This document shows, one piece after another, positions 1 through 9,930 of a DNA stretch of 64,000 nt. This DNA comes from Phytophthora colocasiae. Taxonomy: Eukaryota; Oomycota; Peronosporomycetes; Peronosporales; Peronosporaceae. The stretch spans positions 558,001-622,000 of the forward strand of contig JAGKQI010000099.1 of the NCBI GenBank assembly GCA_018806915.1, written 5' to 3'. The notes below the pieces were generated by a model, which was not told where the DNA came from, searched no databases, and worked only from the letters and a program-made list of their open reading frames with translations. A program made the translations under genes and the position numbers. Every line of letters starts with the position of its first letter. Positions within the stretch are counted from its first letter, which is position 1.

Positions 1-128
1 TTCAAATCACACCCCTCCCCCGAATTACTGACCATGTGAGAAGCAGCTAATCGCTTCCAGTCTTCCAGTCTTCAATTTACCAGGAACAATTCCCCATTCG
101 TCTTCGCTCGATCTAGTTCCTAAAGCAA

Positions 129-2171
129 ATGGAGTCTACCGCGTATGGAACGATCTCACTGGAGGTCGATGAGAACCTGGCAAACCAGATGAGTACGAGT
201 CGTCATGCCTTTGTCAAATGGGGAGTCTTTGGATTGGCGACGTGCGGAATCTGCAGTACATTAGCGTTGATGGGGACCAGCTCCATGCACGAAGACGCCA
301 TCGCTGCAGCGATGAGATCGACGACAAACGCGTTCAAAAACGCGGCTCCTGCTGTGGATGCCGAGGTCACATGTTTCCAAAGTTCGTACGTTGACAACGT
401 CACCCGCATGATGGAGCCTGTAACTGGTTTAAAGTGGAAGCGAGGAGGTCAACGGAACGTGAAGTCGTACATCACCATTGACCTGGAGGTCAAGTTCCAA
501 GAGATTATGGGCTTTGGAGGGGCCTTCACTGAGGCAGCAGCGCTACAGTTCCAGAAGCTTCCCCGACATAAGCAAGAGGAGATCCTGACACTTTATTTTG
601 ACAAGGAGGAGGGCAGCGCGTACAACTTTGGGCGCGTTCCGATGGGTTCGTGTGATTTCTCAGTTGATTCGTACAGCTTCGATGACGTGTTGAACGACAC
701 GAAGCTGCTGCATTTTGACATGAGCGTCAAGCACGATCAGCAGGTGTTAATTCCGTTCATCAGACGTGCGTTGGAGCGTCAACCCGAAATGAAGCTGTTC
801 CTGGCACCGTGGAGCCCGCCTGCATGGATGAAGCGTGGTGACGACACTTACACCCCAAGTATGCTTGGATCGTTGGACCCCGTGGGATTGAAGGATGATA
901 TGCGCGCGTCGTGGGCCCTGTACTTCTCCAAGTTCATCACTGCCTACAAGAAGCAAGGTATTCCATTCTGGGGTCTGACACCACAGAACGAACCTGAGTT
1001 TGCCGCTCCCTGGGAAGCATGCAAGTACAATGCGTCGTATCAGGCTGAATTTATTGGCGACTTCCTTGGTCCAGTCCTAGACCGCGATCACCCTGAAGTT
1101 ACACTGATGGTCTTCGACCATAATCGTGCTAGTGTCCGTCAGTGGGCGGAAGCGATCTACCACCACCCCACCGCTGGTCAATACGTCGACGGCATGGCTT
1201 TCCACTGGTATGACATGGAGCGTTATATGGACGGAGTCGCCTATCACGAACGTTTGAACGATACGCATTTCATCGACCAGAACCGCTTTATCCTCGCCAC
1301 TGAGAGCTGTAACTGTCCGGGTGTTGCCTATGGTGATGCTGCGTGGTTCCGCGCACAACGTTATGGACATGATATCCTAACAGACTTGAACAACCACGTT
1401 GTCGGTTGGGTGGACTGGAACTTACTTCTGGACCACAAGGGCGGACCGAATCACCAGGGCAACAACTGTGACGCTCCTATTATTTTGACTGAGGACGGCA
1501 AGGATTTCACTCTCCAGCCCATGTACTACTTCATCCAGCACTTCTCCAAGTACATTCCAGTTGGTTCACGTCGCGTGAAGACTCATGTAGCAGCTCGTTT
1601 CGAGAAGCCTGGTGACGCGCAGCTCATGTGGGCGTACCCGGCTGCTCTTACCTCGTGCGATGGCAGCGCTCGCCAGACAATGCACGTAACCAATGACAAC
1701 AAAATTGAAGTGACAGGATCTGAATTCTGCCTGGGTATGGTTGATTCCGAGTGGCAGGGCAAGGAGATTCAAATGGTACAGTGCAAGTTCACGCAACAGA
1801 CGTGGACATTTGAGAGGAACACTGGCCGCATTCGTGTGGGCGACTACTGCTTGTCGCTCAACCACGCATCCACGGACAACGGTGTGCGACTCACTGCTGC
1901 TCTTTGCAAAGCTGAGGTTGTGCCGCATCAGCAATGGACATTCAACGAGGCTGACGGAACGTTGCGCTCTCAAGCATCCACAACGGAGCAATGCGCAACC
2001 GGAGGATACTCGTTCGTACAGGCTACTGCGTTCGTGACACCCGAGGACCGTAAGGTGCTTGTAGTGATGAACGAGAATACGGAGGCGGCTGATTTTGAGA
2101 TCCAAGTCGGTGACATGGCACTTGAGACTACTATCCCCAAGGGAGCCATCCGCACCTACACATGGATGTAG
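129..2171 (+). CDS. GH30 glucosylceramidase, membrane-anchored, with an embedded ricin-B lectin domain
   Basis: Single-exon 680-aa protein. A hydrophobic stretch at residues 31-50 follows a polar N-terminus without a classic signal peptide, suggesting a type II membrane anchor with the enzyme outside the cytosol. Residues about 85-500 follow GH30 glucosylceramidases, which hydrolyse glucosylceramide: the acid/base is Glu288 in TPQNEPE and the nucleophile Glu392 in ATESCN. Residues about 508-626 carry two QxW-type motifs (QQTW, HQQW) with paired cysteines, as in ricin-type beta-trefoil lectins. The terminal GH30 beta-sandwich strands resume after this (about 628-680), so the lectin module sits inside the C-terminal domain rather than at its end. 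Family call firm; carbohydrate specificity of the insert unknown. It converges on alpha-tubulin. Confidence 0.88.
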   Translation: MESTAYGTISLEVDENLANQMSTSRHAFVKWGVFGLATCGICSTLALMGTSSMHEDAIAAAMRSTTNAFKNAAPAVDAEVTCFQSSYVDNVTRMMEPVTGLKWKRGGQRNVKSYITIDLEVKFQEIMGFGGAFTEAAALQFQKLPRHKQEEILTLYFDKEEGSAYNFGRVPMGSCDFSVDSYSFDDVLNDTKLLHFDMSVKHDQQVLIPFIRRALERQPEMKLFLAPWSPPAWMKRGDDTYTPSMLGSLDPVGLKDDMRASWALYFSKFITAYKKQGIPFWGLTPQNEPEFAAPWEACKYNASYQAEFIGDFLGPVLDRDHPEVTLMVFDHNRASVRQWAEAIYHHPTAGQYVDGMAFHWYDMERYMDGVAYHERLNDTHFIDQNRFILATESCNCPGVAYGDAAWFRAQRYGHDILTDLNNHVVGWVDWNLLLDHKGGPNHQGNNCDAPIILTEDGKDFTLQPMYYFIQHFSKYIPVGSRRVKTHVAARFEKPGDAQLMWAYPAALTSCDGSARQTMHVTNDNKIEVTGSEFCLGMVDSEWQGKEIQMVQCKFTQQTWTFERNTGRIRVGDYCLSLNHASTDNGVRLTAALCKAEVVPHQQWTFNEADGTLRSQASTTEQCATGGYSFVQATAFVTPEDRKVLVVMNENTEAADFEIQVGDMALETTIPKGAIRTYTWM

Positions 2172-2612
2172 GCAATAAAATCTCTGTTTCAGATGCAACA
2201 CGTCGCTGAATAGTCGCTGAATTAATTTGAGGATACAAGTGGTAATTGTCTCGAATGTGTTGAGAGAAAAGCTAGAAAGAGAAACTTCATATCAGAACAT
2301 GAGCAACACTTTACAGACTCCAGTTTGTGAATTGGCATTGATGGATTAATCATACTACAGTATACATCTTGTCGACAAAGGCAACTGTCTCGCAGACGAA
2401 AAATACGGCAAAAGCTAATGAGCTTTACTACTGTAGCAAAGTTCATATTGACTTTGTACGCTTTCATGCGTACATCTTAATGCCTAGGCGAGAGCTGACC
2501 TTGTAAACAAGTGACAACAACTACGGACGAATGAGTCCTTTCCTCAGTCACCCTCCATACAGGAACTTAGGCTCTGCTACCACTGGACGTCGCAGCTGTC
2601 CGGTTTCCAGAC
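2172..2612. other. Convergent intergenic spacer
   Basis: AT-rich spacer between the 3' ends of the glucosylceramidase and alpha-tubulin genes. I see no gene or repeat in it. Confidence 0.6.
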
Positions 2613-4467
<1,855 letters not shown>

Positions 4468-5385
4468 ATGGAACGCTATGATCGCGGCGATGTCTTGGGT
4501 GAGGGTACGTTCGGTATCGTGTACGCCGCTGTACAGAAGAGCACAGGCCGTCGCGTGGCCATCAAGCAGTTCAAGCGCGGTAAGTTCAAGGACGGAGTGG
4601 ATTTTACAGCTCTACGCGAAGTGAAGCTGCAGGCGGAGCTTAAACACGTGAACGTAGTGGAGCTGCTCGATGTGTTCGTGGCCAACGACACTATGAACGT
4701 GGTGTTCGAGCTGCTGCCCAGCAACCTGGATGACGTCATCAAGGACAAGGCGGTGGTGCTCACGGCTGCAGATATTAAGACCTACATGCAAATGCTACTG
4801 AAGGGCCTTGCTTACTGTCATGAGCACTACGTTCTGCATCGCGATCTTAAGCCTGAAAACTTGCTCATTGGGCCCGACGGCAACGTCAAAATTGGAGATT
4901 TTGGTCTCGCTAGGGTCTACGGCAGCCCCAATCGCAATATGACGTCGATGGTTTGCACCATTTGGTACCGTCCACCGGAACTGCTCTTTGGAGCGAGAGA
5001 ATACAGTGGATCCGTGGATATGTGGGGTGCTGGCTGCATTTTTGCAGAACTCATGCTGCGTATGCCGTATCTTACTGGAATGAACGAGCTGGACCAACTC
5101 GGAAAGATCTTCCATGCTCTTGGTACTCCGACAGAGGAAGAGTGGCCTGGTGTTAGTTCGCTGGCTAACTTCGTTGAGTTCACACCGAGCACGGCACCTC
5201 CGTTGGCCTCAATCTTTTCGGCAGCGCCTGAAGATGCTTTAGATTTGCTGGCCAAACTGCTGAAGTACAATCCGGGGGAGCGAATTACAGCCATGGAAGC
5301 GTTGAAGCACCCATATTTCAGCAACTCTCCAGCGCCGACACCAGTTGAGAAGCTGCCATCTACACCAGCGCCACCACAAGCATAA
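4468..5385 (+). CDS. CDK7-like cyclin-dependent kinase (CAK/TFIIH kinase)
   Basis: Intronless, 305 aa when started at the ATG at 4468; an in-frame ATG at 4438 only adds an unconserved leader. All kinase motifs are present: glycine loop GEGTFG 11-16, Lys33, HRD 124-126 in HRDLKPEN, DFG 144-146. The helix motif FTALREVK matches CDK7 rather than PSTAIRE kinases. GSPNR before the T-loop, the run LGTPTEE and the tail FSNSPAPTP are also CDK7-like. CDK7 phosphorylates cell-cycle CDKs and, within TFIIH, the RNA polymerase II CTD. Oddity: the P+1 segment reads CTIWYRPPE where CDK7 usually has VTRWYRAPE. Thr159 lies where the activating T-loop threonine is expected. Confidence 0.9.
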   Translation: MERYDRGDVLGEGTFGIVYAAVQKSTGRRVAIKQFKRGKFKDGVDFTALREVKLQAELKHVNVVELLDVFVANDTMNVVFELLPSNLDDVIKDKAVVLTAADIKTYMQMLLKGLAYCHEHYVLHRDLKPENLLIGPDGNVKIGDFGLARVYGSPNRNMTSMVCTIWYRPPELLFGAREYSGSVDMWGAGCIFAELMLRMPYLTGMNELDQLGKIFHALGTPTEEEWPGVSSLANFVEFTPSTAPPLASIFSAAPEDALDLLAKLLKYNPGERITAMEALKHPYFSNSPAPTPVEKLPSTPAPPQA

Positions 5386-5491
5386 GGTAAAACAACTATT
5401 GGAGGCAGTCACCGGTAAATAATACATGTACGACAACAGCTTGAAGCTTTTTCAATGCAATAATATGTATTTCTGAAGAAAGCGATCATCT

Positions 5492-7339
5492 TCATCGTAC
5501 TGCATATTGTTGTACCTGTGCCAGAGGAGCATTTCCTGCACTGCTATCATCAACCTGGTCAGCTAATACGCGGCAAAGCATAGCTTGTGCGTTCACGTTA
5601 CAGAGTGTCACAAAGCGATCCAAGAACACGTCTGAGGCTACCACAAGAGCGTACAGATTGTCTGGAATGGCGGACTCGGGGTACACGATGTTCCAAGCCG
5701 CCGTAAGTACAGTGAGCGCACCTCCGGGAATCGGTGGCGCTGTGACCGTGCACAACAAAACGCCAAGGAAAGTTACCAGCATCGTTGTAGTCGATTGAGC
5801 TTCACTAACTCCAGCCACATCTGCCATGAAGTGAACTAGCACAGCCAAATAAATCGCCGTGCCAGGCATGTGCAGCGACGTACCCACAGACAAGACGAAG
5901 TGCATCACAGGACTCGGAACTTCCCGCGATGTCTCGATACACTGTAAGCTCAGTGGCATCGTGGCCATAGACGACGAGCAGCCGAGGCTGTACACGTAGG
6001 CTGGTAGCATTTGGCGCATGAATCGGAACGGGTTGCGTCGCGTGACGGACACAAATGCAACGGGCACTACCACCAGCAAGTGAACAAGCACACTAACAGC
6101 CAGCGAAGCCACCACCTGAAGCACCAGCTTGAGCGGATGATCCGCTACCGAGTCCTCCAACGATGTGGCCAGAGATCCAGCGAATAGACTCAGCACCGCG
6201 AACGGAGTGAAGCGAAGAATCCAGTGGGCCATGTGCACGAGGGTCTCGTTCACTTCGCGGAAGAACTCGAGCAGTGGGTTGAGGTTTGTTGGACCGTGGA
6301 AACTGTACGCCAGGGTAACTCCAAGCGGAAGTGAGAAGGCCGCGATACTGAGTAACGTGTTGGAAATGAAGGCCGCCATGATGTTGTCCGGTACGAGCTG
6401 GTCGATGATGCTTAGTACATTGTCTGACAGAGTCGTGTTCGTTCCCGTTAGTGCCTCGTTACGCACAAGAGCGCTATTGACGTCATCGAGAGCGAACTGC
6501 GAAGAACCAGAGATCTCAGTAGCTGAACACGTCACCATACCGTCGTCGCCTGCCTCCAAATACTTGCCGTTGCCGCATTGAATACCGAAGATAGCGTCAG
6601 TGCTTGATGTGGACTCGTCACTCTGGTACGAGGTGAAGGACGTGTGCATGATGACAGCTGTAAGGAGTCCTTGGAGGATAGCAGCAATAAGCGATACCAG
6701 CAAGACCAACGTCACACGCAGACTCAGCCGTTTTCCCAATCCGTTGTTCGTGATGTCTGCTGTAGCCACGACAAGGTTCACAAGCACCATAGGCACCACG
6801 ACGCACTGCACAGCACGGACAAAGAGATTCCCTGGCGTCATGACCCATTGCGCTGTTGTCGTGTCAATCTCGAAGTGTTTGAGTAATACACCCGTGATAC
6901 TTCCAATCACAATAGCCGCAATAATGAACACCATGTTCCGCTTCGACGCCCGTCCATACAGCGGAGAAGCCGAGACAACCATGTCCGAAAAGGGCATCCC
7001 AGGGTCGTTCGCTGGTGTTTTGAAGTGTCGAAACGCTGCATCAGGTGACTCAGACGCGTCGTCTTCTGCAGCAACAGGTAGAGCCGATGCTGGTCTCGGT
7101 CCTAGGCCGCCGCTCTCGTTCGCAGCCGACGTAAAGTTCGTGCGTAGTGTAGCTGAATACGGCGGCGCTGGTCGCGAATTAGGCGCATGTGCATAACCTC
7201 CCCCATACAGGAACGACGAGGCATCACTAGAGAGACCTGATATGGGGCTGAGCATGCTCGGAGCGGACAATTCGCTGTTGGTGCCGTCCTTCATGATACT
7301 GTGGTCAAACATAGCGAAGTCCGACTTCTTCTGCGCCAT
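5492..7339 (-). CDS. Dicarboxylate/amino acid:cation symporter (SLC1/DAACS family)
   Basis: Intronless 615-aa membrane protein with a long polar N-terminus (about 1-130) followed by the SLC1 fold, the family of glutamate and neutral amino acid transporters. Conserved landmarks include the PGNLFVRAVQ segment (169-178) and a serine-rich hairpin CSSSMATMP (454-462, usually SSSxTLP). The Na+/substrate-binding motif of TM7, normally NMDGT, reads HMPGT at 490-494, so the key Asn and Asp are replaced. A large loop between about 235 and 310 replaces the short extracellular loop of bacterial members. Likely plasma membrane; substrate and coupling ion cannot be inferred with this altered motif. Confidence 0.9.
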   Translation of the reverse strand: MAQKKSDFAMFDHSIMKDGTNSELSAPSMLSPISGLSSDASSFLYGGGYAHAPNSRPAPPYSATLRTNFTSAANESGGLGPRPASALPVAAEDDASESPDAAFRHFKTPANDPGMPFSDMVVSASPLYGRASKRNMVFIIAAIVIGSITGVLLKHFEIDTTTAQWVMTPGNLFVRAVQCVVVPMVLVNLVVATADITNNGLGKRLSLRVTLVLLVSLIAAILQGLLTAVIMHTSFTSYQSDESTSSTDAIFGIQCGNGKYLEAGDDGMVTCSATEISGSSQFALDDVNSALVRNEALTGTNTTLSDNVLSIIDQLVPDNIMAAFISNTLLSIAAFSLPLGVTLAYSFHGPTNLNPLLEFFREVNETLVHMAHWILRFTPFAVLSLFAGSLATSLEDSVADHPLKLVLQVVASLAVSVLVHLLVVVPVAFVSVTRRNPFRFMRQMLPAYVYSLGCSSSMATMPLSLQCIETSREVPSPVMHFVLSVGTSLHMPGTAIYLAVLVHFMADVAGVSEAQSTTTMLVTFLGVLLCTVTAPPIPGGALTVLTAAWNIVYPESAIPDNLYALVVASDVFLDRFVTLCNVNAQAMLCRVLADQVDDSSAGNAPLAQVQQYAVR

Positions 7340-7610
7340 TTCCTCTCGCTGATTCCAATGTTCCTGCGTTAAAACTTCGGTATATTCAACTAGATAGCGT
7401 TAAACACGTTCTGGCGGATGAATAGATGAGCGCAAACGTATTAGCGCAGTGCACGAGAGAGAGTTTCAGCGCGATAAGAACTCCATGTAAAAGAGCGGGT
7501 GAGCCCATCTGAAAATAAAAGTTACGTTGCTCGATTTAAAAATAAAGTTGCGTAACTTTTACAGCAACTTACGTGAAACACCATCAGTTTGGTGGAGGAG
7601 GTGCAGTGTA

Positions 7611-7617
7611 TCATTCC
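7611..7617 (+). promoter_or_regulatory. Putative oomycete initiator (INR) of the BUD23-like gene
   Basis: TCATTCC fits the oomycete INR consensus (about YCAYTYY) and lies 12 nt before the ATG at 7629. Short 5' leaders are common in oomycetes. Inferred from motif and position only. Confidence 0.4.
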
Positions 7618-7628
7618 AGACAAGTAAC

Positions 7629-8663
7629 ATGAGTCGTCCCGAGCACATTTCGCCGCCGGAGGTGCGCGTAATGATAAGTTCTGTACGGTATGATCAATAT
7701 TGACCATGTGCAATAATGTGCGTGTTGGTTTAGCTTTTCTATGACGAGAAGGAGGCAGCCAAATACAACTCCAGTTCGCGTATTGTCAAAGTGCAGCAGG
7801 AGCTGTCGAACCGCGCTATTGAGCTGCTGAATCTCCCAGAGGACAAAGAAGCTTTCATTCTGGACGTTGGCTGTGGCAGTGGACTCAGTGGAGGTTTGTT
7901 ACCTTGAAATTTGAGAATTTTACATGACAGGTTAGCTGACTTTTTAGCTTGCAGTGGCTCTAGAGGAGCATGGCCATGCTTGGGTGGGCGTGGACATCAG
8001 CAAGGACATGTTAGACATTGCCTCTGAGCGTGACAGCAGTGGTGACGTGTTTCTACAGGACATGGGTGCAGGTCTGCCCTTCCGTCCTGGTGTATTCGAC
8101 GGCTGCATCAGTATTTCAGCCGTGCAGTGGCTCTGCTACTCTGACAAGAAGGAACACACGGCACGTAAGCGTCTTACACGTTTCTTCACGTCGCTCTACA
8201 CATGTCTGAAGACTGGCAGTCGCGCAGTGCTGCAGTTGTATCCGGAGACGCCTCAGCAAATGGAGGAGATTTCGGGCTCTGCGATGCGTTGCGGCTTCTC
8301 CGGTGGTTGGGTTGTTGATTTCCCTAACAGTACCAAAGCCAAGAAGTTCTACTTGTGTCTATTTGCTGGATACATGGAGCAGCAGCAGGTGCCTCAGGGT
8401 CTCGGAACGGGAGCCACAGCCGATCAGGTTTCGTACGAAGGACGTGCCAGAAACCAGCGCGTACGTTTGCAGAATTTTACTGTTTATTAGTTGACTGTGT
8501 ACTTACGTCATGGGATGTTTTTCAGCAACGTCGTGGCAAGGGTCGGGAATCTGTTAAGGGCAAGGACTGGGTACTCGCTAAGAAGGAGCGCTATCGTAAA
8601 CAGGGCAAGAAGGTCAAGGCTGACAGCAAGTTCACTGGCAGAAAGCGTCCGGGCAAGTTTTAA
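7629..8663 (+). CDS. BUD23: 18S rRNA (guanine-N7)-methyltransferase, BUD23/WBSCR22 family
   Basis: Four exons: 7629-7661, 7734-7893, 7955-8460, 8526-8663, giving 278 aa. Splicing restores the conserved start MSRPEH..PPELFYDE. It also restores the SAM-binding motif I ([11 protein letters not shown]) across intron 2, [27 protein letters not shown] and the basic tail TGRKRPGKF seen in human and yeast homologues. The enzyme methylates N7 of a guanine in 18S rRNA and aids 40S export, working with Trm112. The first donor is GTGCGC; a GTAATG donor six bases downstream would add Val-Arg and is less like homologues. Divergent from the SLC1-type transporter. Confidence 0.93.
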
Positions 8664-8856
8664 GGCGCAAGCACTCGGTAATAGCAACGAATGTGGAGAA
8701 GATTCAACAGCGCTCGATCCTCCAGTGTCCTGGATCGTACGAGGTCAGTGCTGGGTATATATTACATTCATCAGATCATGGTTTTGGGGATGAAAGCGGA
8801 ATTTTTTTTCTTTTGTTTATCGTGTTGTAGTACTTCTCTCTGGTGCCTGTTGACTT

Positions 8857-9486
8857 CTAATTAGTTGTCTTCAACAAGCCTGATGGAGTGGCGTCAGGTG
8901 CGTCGTCCTTGACAATTTCGCCCTTTTCGTTAATCCGCTCGGGCGCTTGCGGGTTCACGTTGATCCGTCCGACAACAATGCACTCGGGTTCAATTTTAAC
9001 CGTTTTGGCAGTGATGTTGCCGAATATCTGTGCCTTGTCTCGTAAAATGAGCTTCTCGACGTTGACATTACCCACAATACGACCGCCGGTAACGTACACC
9101 TCCTTCATATTGTCTACGTTGCCAAGTAGAGCACCTCGAGTGCCGATAACGAGAGAGCCCTTCGAGTTGAGTTTGCCCTCGAACTCGCCTTCAATTCGTA
9201 GTAGCCGTTCGAAACTCAACTCACCTTTCATCTTCACAGCAGCTCCGATGGTGGTCTCAGGCTCGGTGTCGACAATGGGCACCTTGGCTTGACGAGTAAC
9301 ACTGTACGTCGGAGTTATTGGAGGGGACCCGCTTTGTCGATTGGCATGCTGACGACCTCGTCGGATTGGCGAGTGGTTGTAGTCCTGATCCGAGTACGTG
9401 TCATCAGGGTAGTCTGGCGGAGCTGATGGCACGTTGGCGCGTTTAGGCTTGGGCGGCGGGTTGCGAGGCACGGACCCGTCCTCCAT
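8857..9486 (-). CDS. Bactofilin-like polymer-forming protein (DUF583)
   Basis: Intronless, 209 aa. An unstructured, proline- and charge-rich N-terminus (about 1-78) precedes a compact domain (about 80-185) of short beta repeats. In these, Gly and hydrophobic residues recur about every 16-18 residues (TTIGAAVKMKGELSF, GEFEGKLNSKGSLVIG, GGRIVGNVNVEKLIL, AQIFGNITAKTVKIEP). This matches bactofilins, bacterial beta-helical proteins that self-assemble into filaments without nucleotide. A short charged tail follows. The domain is bacterial in type, and its presence in a nuclear gene points to old lateral acquisition or deep retention; codon use does not obviously differ from the neighbours. Function in the oomycete is unknown. 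A role in a membrane-associated scaffold is only inference. Confidence 0.82.
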   Translation of the reverse strand: MEDGSVPRNPPPKPKRANVPSAPPDYPDDTYSDQDYNHSPIRRGRQHANRQSGSPPITPTYSVTRQAKVPIVDTEPETTIGAAVKMKGELSFERLLRIEGEFEGKLNSKGSLVIGTRGALLGNVDNMKEVYVTGGRIVGNVNVEKLILRDKAQIFGNITAKTVKIEPECIVVGRINVNPQAPERINEKGEIVKDDAPDATPSGLLKTTN

Positions 9487-9930
9487 TTCAGGAGCGTACG
9501 ACGACCGGCTTACGGTGGTTCGGGATGGAATACGCGGCAGCGAAATCCTCGCTCACCTGTTCAGAGCACGCAAAAGCGAACGGCAGCGATCTCTCCTGAC
9601 TGATGCAGATATCCCGTTGCAGTCGCCGTCCACGTCGAAGATGAAGGAACGAACGCTTCCAAAACAAGTCGAGAGGTAGTAGCACCAAGGACGAGAGCTG
9701 TCGTTTCTCCCCTATTTCAGAAGATGCAACACCATGCATCCACGTAAGAATAGAAGACGGACTGACAGAGTATTGATAGCTTTCGCTTGCCAGGATATCC
9801 GATCTTTGACGTTATGCCGAGAGCAACGGGATAAAGACTCCAAATACATATTCATTTGATGCGAATTGTTGCTCGACCATACCCTAGTAGTTCTGCAAGC
9901 TGCACTGCATTGCTCGTTGCTGCGAATAAA
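9487..9930. other. Intergenic spacer
   Basis: 444-bp spacer holding the 5' region of the bactofilin-like gene and the 3' region of glutamate-cysteine ligase. An 83-codon minus-strand open frame here shows no recognisable protein. Confidence 0.5.
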
